Origin: Sheuella sp.
GTDB lineage: Bacteria > Pseudomonadota > Gammaproteobacteria > Burkholderiales > Burkholderiaceae_B
Direction: 5' to 3'
DNA: 37,514 nucleotides
Assembly (NCBI GenBank): GCA_030650995.1
Contig: JAUSCY010000061.1
Location: forward strand, 1-37,514
The translations under genes and the position numbers were made by a program. Below, one piece after another: positions 19,301-28,400 of this stretch (the first letter of the stretch is position 1; the number at the start of each line of letters is the position of its first letter). The notes under the pieces are model-generated. The model ran no database searches, was not told the origin of the DNA, and worked only from the letters and a program-made list of their open reading frames with translations.

Positions 19301-20243
19301 CTTGGCTAATCGTTTGCAAGCGGATCTTTCACTCAGACCTAGCGTTGCAGAACTCTACAGAATGCAAAGCATCGAAGAGTTACTGCAGTATTGTGAAAAA
19401 AATACCGGCGCTGAAACTTCTATTGCGCGTGTTGTTTCGTCTGATTCCGAATCGATTACTCAACTTATTACAGACCCAGTCGAGCGTCAGAAATTTAAGG
19501 ATACGCATTCTGCGATTCGAGATTTTGCATCCGATCAGACGTCGGTATCCCTGGGCATACCCGCAGTCGATGCTCGAACCTCAAGCCGAATCAGTCAGCG
19601 ACAATTTTCTTTACGCCCAATTGAGCTCACTGATTTTGGAAAATGGCTTGGAGTATTGTGTCGTAAAGAGTTGGAGGGCAAGCCTAAATACCTTTATGCA
19701 TCGGCAGGCGGACTTTATCCGGTACAAACTTATGTTTTCGTCAAGGCAGGTCGAGTTGCCAATCTTGCAGAAGGGCTTTACTACCACGATCCAGTGCAAC
19801 ACAAATTAGTGTTGCAGACTACGCGTGCAGTGATTAATCGGGATGATTTCGATCCTTTCGTGAATCGTACGACTTTCGATGAGGCGGCTTTCTGCGTATT
19901 TTTTGTCAGCGCAATGTCTCAGATTGAACCTATTTATGGCGAACATAGTGAGCGTTTTGCAAGTATAGAGACCGGCCTGATGCTACAGACGCTAGACCTG
20001 CAGGCAATTGAAGTGGGTATTGGGTTGTGTCACATCGGTGATCTTGCGGCTGAAAAATTTCTCTTTGAGCTACCGCAAAATGATCGTCCGCGACTCATAC
20101 TGTCTGCATTGGGTGGAATTCCGAATGAGCAACAAAAAACAAGCGGTGACGATAAGTTAGCTCGCGCCTTGGCGCGAGTCGCTGAGTTATCACCTGAGCA
20201 GGTACGAAGCCTCTTGCTCGCGAAACAAGGGCAACGAAAATGA
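16356..20243 (+). CDS. NRPS module Cy-A(Cys)-PCP-Ox, thiazole-forming (TubD-like second part; in frame with the preceding gene)
   Basis: These 1295 residues continue the preceding frame after TAG. The formal start is a TTG directly behind the stop without a Shine-Dalgarno site, so I regard this as the C-terminal part of one 3856-codon megasynthase rather than an independent gene. The Cy signature DxxxxD is present as DALIMD (113-118) in place of HHxxxDG. The A domain has TSGSTG near 583 and pocket residues D628, L, F, N, M, S, M, I, W, a conservative variant of the Cys code DLYNLSLIWK. PCP Ser is 977 (LGADSIT). Residues ~1030-1265 are a SagB/nitroreductase-type FMN oxidase (SAGGLYPVQTYVFV, then GLYYHDP), placed after the PCP. 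Cy would condense and cyclise Cys to a thiazoline and Ox would oxidise it to a thiazole. The stop overlaps the next ATG by 4 nt. If translation ends at the TAG, this part loses ~25 conserved Cy residues and is probably inactive. Confidence 0.9.
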   Translation: MGNVAAHGYFEVERSDLDYARFCRVWMQLVRRHDMLRMIVNADGQQQILADVAQYQPELIDLRDLTKSDADNSIVALRERMSSQILPSDQWPLFDIRVSLLPDSSIRIHMSFDALIMDAWSSMILGREFAELYKNPEFKLPELELSFRDYVVAEQAVRETSEYDVSKRYWLDRLDKLPPAPDLPLRIKPEELEKPSFTRRNALLSRTQWTALKKNAASAGLTPSIVCLTCFSEVLARWSQSERFSINLTLFNRPPVHPQINDVVGDFTSLTLLEIEANGSRSFIENAQRIQQQLGRDLDHRRFSGVEVLRELVRSGRRHSGAIMPVVFTSTLALESRQETHSPVIFDGEVVYGISQTPQVWLDHGIVEEDGQLSLNWNAVEALFPEGLLDDMFEAYRNMLVGLADSPEIWNQPLESKLPVLQLTRRDAYNATDVDLNISRLESDFFEQALRSKDTPAVLTINGHVVSYGDLADKALSIANMLRSNQVAPGECVGVHLAKGWEQVAAALGILKAGGAYVALDPSLPESRLAVMSAGMRYVISTRADATQLPASLKALCFEDIERNTSALPDPLSLADLAYVIFTSGSTGRPKGVMIQHQAVMNTIADLVQRFNLSHADRILALSAMGFDLSVFDMFALLGIGGSIVMPDPQGLREPDHWHKLIVEHQVTIWNSVPALMELLIDFVESNALDLPVSLRLIMLSGDWIPVGLPERIQKLLPTVTIISMGGATEASIWSIYYPVNKVAPEWTSIPYGYPLANQTYYVLNSRMQSCPEWVTGELYIGGVGLSSGYWKDPDQSAQRYPVIDGKRLYRTGDQGRFRPEGWIEFQGRNDSQVKVQGYRIELTEIESVLRHHPQVSKCAVKALGLERNARRLAAYFVPYENQPLPTAESLRQFLLKQLPDYMVPRTYSVIASLPLSSNGKVDYASLPDPVENVTGSAVTQVVHNSLRAKVLSLIGDLLKLPAVSPEANLLDLGADSITVIRLANRLQADLSLRPSVAELYRMQSIEELLQYCEKNTGAETSIARVVSSDSESITQLITDPVERQKFKDTHSAIRDFASDQTSVSLGIPAVDARTSSRISQRQFSLRPIELTDFGKWLGVLCRKELEGKPKYLYASAGGLYPVQTYVFVKAGRVANLAEGLYYHDPVQHKLVLQTTRAVINRDDFDPFVNRTTFDEAAFCVFFVSAMSQIEPIYGEHSERFASIETGLMLQTLDLQAIEVGIGLCHIGDLAAEKFLFELPQNDRPRLILSALGGIPNEQQKTSGDDKLARALARVAELSPEQVRSLLLAKQGQRK

Positions 20244-23200
20244 GCGATCTTTCAAATCTGACCGATGAGCAAAGACAATTACTTGCAGCACTATTGAGTG
20301 AAGAAGAGTCGTTGCCTAGTGACTCTTCCATACCAAAACGTACGTATGCTCATCAGGCGCCTCTTTCTTCGGCGCAACAACGCATGTGGTTGGCTTATCG
20401 GCAATCACCCAATGATGCTTCTTATAATATTCAGACAGCACTCAGAGTCAGTGGTCAACTTGATATATCGAGGTTGAAACAAGCTCTGCGACAACTCGTC
20501 GACAGGCATGAGACGCTCAGAACTTCCTTTGAAATACAAAACTCTGAGGCAGTTCAGATCATTCATGTCTCTAGTGAGCCAACGCTTTGCGAGCTTGAAA
20601 TCAGGGATCCAGATGCGTTGCGTCAGTTCATATCTGATGAGGCGCTCAGGCCGTGGGATTTAGGTTATTGGCAGTCTTTACGCGCAACATTAATTTCCTG
20701 TTCGTCAAACGAGTATGTTCTGCTGCTAGGTATGCACCATATCCTGTCGGATGGTTGGTCCGTTGGTATTCTTTATAAAGAACTTTGGCAACTCTACGAT
20801 AATCAAGTTACTGCGCGTCATAGTTTGCTGCCTGAATTAAAAATACACTATGCAGATTATGCTCAATGGGAACAAGCGGGTCAGGCACAGGCAGAACATG
20901 CTGAGCTCAGTTTCTGGCGCTCTAAATTAGCAGACGCTGACTATGAAGTCGCGTTGCCTCTGGACAAGGATCGTCATGACGTTGCCAACGGTCATGCAGC
21001 TATCTACTCTTGGACGTTACCCGCAGAGTTAACTGAATTGGTTCATCGTCAGGCGCAGTCGAGTCGCAGTTCGACCTTTGCTGTATGTTTGGCTGGTTTT
21101 TATCTGATGCTTGCAGAGCTGACCGGTCAGCGTGATATTTTGCTCGCATCTCCTGTTGCAAACAGAGACCGTGCTGAGCTTGAGGCATTGATCGGGTATT
21201 TTGCAAATACAGTTGTCCTCAGAGCGGAGTGGACGTCTACTACTAATTTTAATGATCTTGTGCATCAAGTGCATGACTACAGTTTAGATGTGTTTGAGCA
21301 TCAAGGGTTTCCCTTCGAGCAAGTTGTTGAGGACCTTAACCCGCGGCGAATGAGCGGAATCAATCCTTTAACTCAAATTTTCTTCGCCTTTCAAAAATAC
21401 GCACTTGATGAAACGCAAGTACCTGGAATCTGTATTTCCGAGTACGAACACGGCACGCGTTCTACGCGTTTTGATCTTGAGTGTCACGTTTGGGAAACTG
21501 CTCAACAAGGTATAAACGCAACATTTATATATCCTCAATTTTTTGAAAATAGCACAATTATTAAATGGGTGATGCGTTGGAATGATTTGCTTGCGCAAGC
21601 GTGTGTCCAGCCTTTGGAGCCGGTAGTTAGATGGACACAAATGGATCGGATAGGTAGATCGCTTGTGAACATAATGGATGACTACTTTCCACTTGAGGAG
21701 TTAGTCCGTGCGCAAGCTAGCATTCAAGATGCACGCGTGCACGTTATGCCACATCTTACGGAAATTGACTATCTCATACCTGAAGATCTTTATTCTCAGG
21801 AAAGTAAGCTTTCCGTTTCACCCGAGTCGCCTGCACAAAATCTCGTTCCAAAACAAAAGTCTCAAATACCAGCATTGATTGCTGGCGACGCTATATCTTA
21901 TGAATCGCTGCCTGCACAGTCTTTGCCTGAGTTGTTAGTTCAGGCAGCTATGCAAGCGCCGCTATCCGGCTGCCTGTTCTTACCTGACGAATCGCATCTC
22001 TCTTACTTAGAACTACTCTCACGTGCTAGAAAAATTCAGACTTTGCTGCAAGCGTCGGGCGTGCAACCAGGCAGCAAACTCATTTTCCAACTGGACGCTG
22101 AGCAAGACATTATTCAGTATTTATGGGGAGCAATTTTTTCTGGTGTCGTGCCAGTTATTCAGCCGATCGCTACGTTGAGTCAGGCCCTGGCTGCAGAGCC
22201 TGTGCTGGCAATCTGGAAATTGCTTGAAAAACCTACAGTGCTTGTAACAAGCAATACAGAGAGTTACTGGAATGAACAATCTGCGAAGTGTCTGAATATT
22301 GAATTGGTTGATTTTGAGCATCTTGCCGAGGCTGCGCATCCTCACCCCAGTCAAGCTGACGATATCGCGTTGTTCGCGCACTCCTCCGGTTCTACAGGCA
22401 ATCCGAAGGGCATTCCTCTGAGTCATCGTAACTTAATTGTGCGAGCGTATGCTGCGCGTGATTTTACGAAAATAGATCGCAGCACGGTCATGTTGAACTG
22501 GATGCCTCTGAATCACCATGCTCCTATTTCAGACTGGCATTTCAGAGGTGTCGCAGCCGCAGCAAATCTGATTTATGCCAATACCTCCCGAATACTCGCG
22601 CAACCCACGCTTTGGCTTGATTGGCTGGAACACTATCAGGTCACTGATACGTGGGCGCCTAATTTTGCTTATTCCCTGATTATTGAAACGCTCGAGCAAG
22701 AACTTTACGCTCAACGTCAATGGGATTTAAGAAAACTTAAAGTATGTCTTTGTGCTGGAGAGCCAATTGTCTCCGATATTATGGATAAGTTCGAAGACTT
22801 GCTTGGATGCTCAAAACTTGCGATTGGTGTTCTCCAGCCTGCTTACGGTTTAACTGAAACAGCATCAGGTATTTCTTATCATCATCCGATACCCGGGACG
22901 CGAATCACGCGATATCAGATTCAGGGTGAGCGCTATCCTCTTGTTGGATGCGGTGCACCTATAGATGGTGTTTCAATCCGGGTTGTTAATGAGCAAAACG
23001 AGTTACTTCAAGAAGAGGAAGTCGGTTACGTTCATTTGCATGGAGCCTGTATTTTTAAGGGGTACTTTGAAGCAGAGGGACAAAATAGAGAACGTTTTAA
23101 GCCTGATGGCTGGTTTGATTCCGGGGACCTTGGGTTTATTCTTGATGGACAGCTTTTTATTACTGGACGTGCAAAAGCTGAAATTATTGTCAATGGACGT

Positions 23201-25393
23201 AATTTGTCTTGTGAAGCGCTTGAGATATCAATTGGCGCCTTAGAGTATGTCCGCAGCGCAAGAGTTGCTGTATGCACAGTTCGTCCGGCAGGCGCTAACA
23301 AAGAGCAAATTGCAGTCTTTTTTGTGCCTGTCGACACGAAAGTTTCGCCTGAGCTTTTACGTAATTTAAGAGGTCATATTGTCCAGCAATTTGGTATTTT
23401 TCCTGACTATCTCATCCCGCTCGATAGTGATGCGCTTGCACGTACTGAATTAGGGAAAATTCGCCATAATGTCTTGTCAAAACAATTCGTAGAGGGTGCC
23501 TTCGACGAAATCCTAAGAAGCCAGACCGAAAATAGCTCGACCATACCTGACAGTTTTTACCGTCGAGAGTGGCAACGAACTCCTTTACAACAGACTCAAG
23601 GGAAGTTTTTACCAATACATTTGTTAAGTGACCGGTTCGATTTGGCTAATACCTTGGCAGATATCTTGTCAGTGAACGGACATCGGGCGCAAATACTTAA
23701 GTCATACGAGCAAGTGCCGCCAGACGTAGTTCACCTGGTTGATTTGTCGCTTTTTGAGTCAACCATTACCTCGCATGAGCCACAACGTCCCTACGTAGTG
23801 ATGGAGCATCTTCGAAAATTATTACAGAAACTCGCGTCAGCTTCTCCAAAGAAATGTTATTTGACGGTGGTTACATGCCAAGCGCAATCAACGGGCCGGG
23901 AAAAGCAATTACGCTTTGATGATGCAGTTGTCTCGGGAATAATTAAAAGTGCTTCTCAAGAGTTCTCCGACTGGTTGATGTGTCGCCACATTGACCTTGG
24001 TCAGGGAAATAACGTAGAACTTGCGCAAACACTTGTTGAGGAAATTGAAAACAATGCGTTCGTACGCGAGGTGGTCTATCGTGATCATCGTCGTTTAACA
24101 CCCCGGTTGAAAAAAGTAGTTTTAAATAAAGACTCACAGCATCACAAAACAATATTCGAGACGAATGGCTTTGTCGTCGTAAGTGGTGGCCTTGGCGGAA
24201 TCGGTCGCGAGCTTGCCATGCGTTTACAACGCAAATATGGACTACGACTCCTGTTGCTGGGGCGCTCTGAGCTCAACGAAGAAGGAATGCATTTCCTGTC
24301 CAAAAATCCTGATCTGGCTTATGCGCAGGTCGATGTTTCAGATGCACAGGCTCTACAGCGTATTGTCCTTGACTTTGAAAAGTTGTGGCAAGTGCCATTG
24401 TGCGGCGTGGTGCATCTGGCAGGTACCGGGAATTGGAATGAACACATTAATAATTTAACTAGCGATCGAATAGTTAACTTGAATGCCCATTCCTGGGATG
24501 CGCAATTCAAAGCGAAAGTTGACGGAACGCACCATCTGTTTGAACTTGTGCGTACTCGCCCCGGTGCCAGATTTGTTGCAGCTTCTTCCGTACTGGGTGT
24601 CTTTGGAGGAGCTGGTTTTTCAGTCTATGCTGCCGCGAATAGCTTTTTGTCAGCGTTTTGCGACGCTCAGTATCAGATGGGTCATACACGAACAAATTGT
24701 ATGCACTGGGCCCCCTGGCAAGATGTCGGTATGAGTCGAGGCCAACGTCCAGAGCAAGCAATGCGTGCAGGTTATTTAAGTCTCGATGCTGATGCAGGTT
24801 GGCATATATTCGTAGCAGGTCTGTTAAACAATCACCATGACTTGATCGTCGGGCTTGATCCGCAACACTCCAATGCCGGGCAAGCGAAAGCTATTACTGT
24901 TTTTTATACAACGGACCAACCTGATCAAGCAGCTAAAGACTTGGTTGCTCTTGAGCGAAGGGTGCGATTCAATAACAGCAGCACCCTTGAATTTCGCTGC
25001 GTATCAGAAATCCCCGCCGATCTTTCTTCTTTGCTTGAAGAGCCTGTTGGTGATTCGGTTACCCCAGCACAGAAAGAAATCGAACAAAAACTTTGCGATA
25101 TTTTCGGGCAAGCTTTACGTTTGAAAAAAATGCCGCTTAACGATAATTTTTTCGAACTGGGTGCGCATTCACTTTTACTGGCGACATTAGAAACCCGTAT
25201 TAAGAATGAGGTGAGTGAGCAGCTAGAGTTGCTTGATCTGTTCAGATTCCCAACTATTCGTCAGTTGAGCCGATACCTGGCAGGAAGCAACAACGCTCCC
25301 AAGAGTTCTCTAGTCAGTCAGCGAAGAGTTCAGCCAGATAACCGATCTGAACTCAGGCAAGCTCGCAGCAAACACAGAAAAGGTTTGTCTTAA
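20240..25393 (+). CDS. NRPS-like protein C-acyl-AMP ligase-KR-PCP (TubE position, different chemistry)
   Basis: The protein has 1717 residues and starts with ATG in an ATGA overlap; an AAGGG lies upstream. The N-terminus (LTDEQRQLLAALL) is a short helical lead-in. The C domain begins near 42, with HHILSDG at 166-172 intact. Residues ~466-518 resemble a leftover A-domain C-terminal piece. The activating domain (~535-1080) has SSGSTGNPKG (from 715), YGLTET and GDLGFILDGQLFITGR, typical of FAAL/AL-type acyl-AMP ligases. The FDxS segment that binds the amino group in amino-acid A domains is absent. A complete KR follows: structural half ~1095-1305, GGLGGIG near 1314, Ser1450, Tyr1463, Asn1467. 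PCP Ser is 1644. Established precedent: NRPS units that pair carboxylate activation with a KR make alpha-hydroxy acids from alpha-keto acids (bacillaene PksJ, cereulide). I infer a hydroxy-acid unit, which C would join as an ester. The substrate is unknown. The tail (SELRQARSKHRKGLS) is basic and precedes a KS-first protein. Confidence 0.88.
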   Translation: MSDLSNLTDEQRQLLAALLSEEESLPSDSSIPKRTYAHQAPLSSAQQRMWLAYRQSPNDASYNIQTALRVSGQLDISRLKQALRQLVDRHETLRTSFEIQNSEAVQIIHVSSEPTLCELEIRDPDALRQFISDEALRPWDLGYWQSLRATLISCSSNEYVLLLGMHHILSDGWSVGILYKELWQLYDNQVTARHSLLPELKIHYADYAQWEQAGQAQAEHAELSFWRSKLADADYEVALPLDKDRHDVANGHAAIYSWTLPAELTELVHRQAQSSRSSTFAVCLAGFYLMLAELTGQRDILLASPVANRDRAELEALIGYFANTVVLRAEWTSTTNFNDLVHQVHDYSLDVFEHQGFPFEQVVEDLNPRRMSGINPLTQIFFAFQKYALDETQVPGICISEYEHGTRSTRFDLECHVWETAQQGINATFIYPQFFENSTIIKWVMRWNDLLAQACVQPLEPVVRWTQMDRIGRSLVNIMDDYFPLEELVRAQASIQDARVHVMPHLTEIDYLIPEDLYSQESKLSVSPESPAQNLVPKQKSQIPALIAGDAISYESLPAQSLPELLVQAAMQAPLSGCLFLPDESHLSYLELLSRARKIQTLLQASGVQPGSKLIFQLDAEQDIIQYLWGAIFSGVVPVIQPIATLSQALAAEPVLAIWKLLEKPTVLVTSNTESYWNEQSAKCLNIELVDFEHLAEAAHPHPSQADDIALFAHSSGSTGNPKGIPLSHRNLIVRAYAARDFTKIDRSTVMLNWMPLNHHAPISDWHFRGVAAAANLIYANTSRILAQPTLWLDWLEHYQVTDTWAPNFAYSLIIETLEQELYAQRQWDLRKLKVCLCAGEPIVSDIMDKFEDLLGCSKLAIGVLQPAYGLTETASGISYHHPIPGTRITRYQIQGERYPLVGCGAPIDGVSIRVVNEQNELLQEEEVGYVHLHGACIFKGYFEAEGQNRERFKPDGWFDSGDLGFILDGQLFITGRAKAEIIVNGRNLSCEALEISIGALEYVRSARVAVCTVRPAGANKEQIAVFFVPVDTKVSPELLRNLRGHIVQQFGIFPDYLIPLDSDALARTELGKIRHNVLSKQFVEGAFDEILRSQTENSSTIPDSFYRREWQRTPLQQTQGKFLPIHLLSDRFDLANTLADILSVNGHRAQILKSYEQVPPDVVHLVDLSLFESTITSHEPQRPYVVMEHLRKLLQKLASASPKKCYLTVVTCQAQSTGREKQLRFDDAVVSGIIKSASQEFSDWLMCRHIDLGQGNNVELAQTLVEEIENNAFVREVVYRDHRRLTPRLKKVVLNKDSQHHKTIFETNGFVVVSGGLGGIGRELAMRLQRKYGLRLLLLGRSELNEEGMHFLSKNPDLAYAQVDVSDAQALQRIVLDFEKLWQVPLCGVVHLAGTGNWNEHINNLTSDRIVNLNAHSWDAQFKAKVDGTHHLFELVRTRPGARFVAASSVLGVFGGAGFSVYAAANSFLSAFCDAQYQMGHTRTNCMHWAPWQDVGMSRGQRPEQAMRAGYLSLDADAGWHIFVAGLLNNHHDLIVGLDPQHSNAGQAKAITVFYTTDQPDQAAKDLVALERRVRFNNSSTLEFRCVSEIPADLSSLLEEPVGDSVTPAQKEIEQKLCDIFGQALRLKKMPLNDNFFELGAHSLLLATLETRIKNEVSEQLELLDLFRFPTIRQLSRYLAGSNNAPKSSLVSQRRVQPDNRSELRQARSKHRKGLS

Positions 25394-25433
25394 GTATGTG
25401 TATTAACAATTTTATTTGAGCTGAGATATAGAT

Positions 25434-28400
25434 ATGTCGAACAATATGTCGATCGCCGTTATTGGTCTCGCCGGAAGGTTTCCTAAAGCCGCCGATGTAC
25501 AAGCATTTTGGGAGACGCTGTGCGAAGGCAAAGAAGGCATTACTTTTTTTAGTGATGATGAATTGTTGGCTGCTGGTCTGAGCCCAGAAGAGTTTAATCA
25601 CCCTGAATACGTTAAGGCGCGCGCTGTCCTGAAGGATGTTGATCTTTTTGATGCTGATTTTTTTGGCTATAGCCGCCGCGAAGCAGAGTGGATGGATCCG
25701 CAGCACAGACTGTTTCTGGAACACGCTCACGCAGCGTTAGAAGATGCGGGCTATGCATGCAGGCAGGAGCCCCTGAATGTCGGTGTATTTGCTGGGTGTA
25801 GTTCAAGTTCATATCTACTACTGAATCTTTTACCGAGTGGCAAGATAGATGCGGGCATCGGTAATATGCAGGTGATGATTGGTAATGAAAAAGATTATTT
25901 AGCCAGTCGTACTTCATACAAACTGAATCTGACAGGACCAAGCCTTGCAATACAAACAGCTTGTTCAACTTCGCTGACTGCTGTCCATGTGGCATGTCAA
26001 AGTCTGCTTGGCGGTGAATGCGATATGGCACTGGCGGGAGGCGTGTGTGTAAGTCTGCCGCAAATATCTGGTTACCGGTACCAGATAGGATCGATTGCTT
26101 CGCCTGATGGTCACTGCAGACCATTTGATGTGGATGCCAAAGGGACCAACGGTGGAAGCGGTATTGGAGTTGTACTGCTTAAACGGTTATCCGATGCTAT
26201 CGAAGATGGAGATAATATTTATGCAGTGATCAGAGGCTCTGCAATCAATAATGACGGTACAGACAAAGTTGGTTTCACTGCGCCCAGCCAGAATGGACAG
26301 GCAGCTGTAATTGCCGAGGCACTTGCTGTGGCAGAGGTTTCAGCCGCAGATATCGGTTACTTAGAGGCTCATGGAACCGGGACGCCCGTTGGTGATCCTA
26401 TTGAAGTCGCTGCGCTGACACAGGCCTTTCGAGAGACGACCGATAAAAGGGGCTATTGCGCCTTGGGTGCAGTTAAAGCCAATGTAGGGCATCTTGATGC
26501 GGCTGCCGGTATAACGGGATTCATCAAAACGGTTTTGGCACTGTCTCATCGAAAGATCCCAGTCACACTCAATTTTCAGGAGCCTAATCCTAAGCTTCGT
26601 CTTGATCAAAGTCCCTTTTACGTTCCCACTCAAACCATGGATTGGCCGTCCAACGGTGATCAACCGCGTCGTGCTGGAGTCAGCTCCTTTGGTATCGGGG
26701 GCAGTAATGTGCACGTCGTTCTTGAAGAATCCATTGAGCCTGTGCGAAACCAGAGTCAGGGACCAGAGTTATTAATATTTTCTGCGCGTAGTGCAAAAGC
26801 ACTTGATACGATGCGCGAAAACTTTGCATGCTTTTTAGAAAAAAATCCGGCAATCTCTCTCGCAGATGCTGCGCATACGCTGCAAATTGGTCGTGCCGAG
26901 TTTAAATTTCGTTACGCAATTGTTGCTCAAGACGCAGCGCACGCGATTGCCCAGCTTCGCACGCCGATCAAAGCAGTTCCTGCCAGTTCAAAGGGCGTCG
27001 CCTTTCTTTTTACTGGGCAAGGTACACCACTGATGAATGTGGGAAGGGCGCTTTATGACAGTGATCCAGGCTTTCGCGAAGTTGTTGACACATGCTCCAA
27101 GACTCTGCAGACCTATCTCGGACTTTCGCTTGTGGAACTGCTTTATCCCTTGCCAGGTAACGAAGCTGTGTCAGAACAGGCGCTTTCGAAAACACGATTC
27201 GCCCAACCCGCGCTATTTACAATTGAATATGCTTTGCTCAGTGTGCTCAAAAACTACGGTGTTGAGCCCAAAGCATTGCTTGGTCATAGCCTTGGTCAGT
27301 ACTGCGCCGCAACTGCAGCAGGTATTTTTTCTTTAAATGATGCGTTGATGCTCGTCGCTAAGCGTGGCGAGTTGATGGAGTCTATGTCTGATGGTGTGAT
27401 GCTTGCTGTTCAAATGAGCGCAACGGATGCATTACTCAAGATTTCTGCTTTTTCACTTGATCTGGCTGCTGACAATGGTCCTGACACTTGTGTAATCGCT
27501 GGGCCCGAGCAGGAAATTTCGCGCCTCGAAATTGAATTGAACAAAGATGGTGTGGCGCATCGACGCGCTACGGTTAATCGAGCTTTTCACTCGGTGATGA
27601 CTGAGCCATGTCTGGATGCCCTGGCCCGTGTAATCGATGGTTTACCTCATTCGCAGGGAAAAACACCTCTGGTCTGTAACGTCACTGGCGAATGGTTATC
27701 GACTAAAAATGCATCTGATCCCCAATATTGGGCACGTCATACCCGTGAGCCTGTGCGCTTTAGAGAGAGCCTGCAGACGCTAGCGACTGAATCTGATTTA
27801 TGCTGGTTAGAAATAGGTCCCGCACCCGTGCTGGCAGGATTGGTGCGCAGAAATAAGTTTGATCAAGTATTGCAATTGATCCCAACATTTTCTGGCAACA
27901 GCACATCTGATGTTTTGAGCTGCTTAGGGCAACTATGGCAGGCGGGCGTTTCGATTGACTGGCAATTAATTCCTCGGACTAATCAGCGCTTAAAACGAAT
28001 TTCTCTGCCGACTTATCCCTTTGAGAGTAAGCGGTATTGGGTTGAAGCAGAAAGTCCGACTGCAGCGATTCTTCCTGCAGTCAGTAACGTACCAAAATTA
28101 AAAGACGAACTCTTGAGTTCCCTTTATGCATCGCGCTGGATGCCAGTCGAGGTGAAGTCTTCGCAGCGTAAATTACAACAAGTCCTTTTCTTTGATCCAC
28201 AAAATACGCTTGGCAATAGCTTGAAAGAGGCTTTAGCAGAGAAAGGGGCTGAGGTAGTCTGTGTTCATGATTTGAATCAACTATCACTGACTACGACAAG
28301 GCAATGGGATACGATCATTTATGCCTGGCCGTTGAAAAACACTGCCACCATGATGGAAGATGCAACACTTGAAGCATCTTTTTATAATTTTCTGGATGTT

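Noticed and set aside
19345..19809. 154-codon + strand frame within the Ox-bearing gene
   Set aside because: It overlaps the PCP and oxidase in another frame, with no domain and no ribosome site of note.
25612..26124. 170-codon open frame on the - strand inside the terminal KS
   Set aside because: It lies antisense to a strongly conserved KS domain, has no recognisable domain, and is a shadow of the coding frame.
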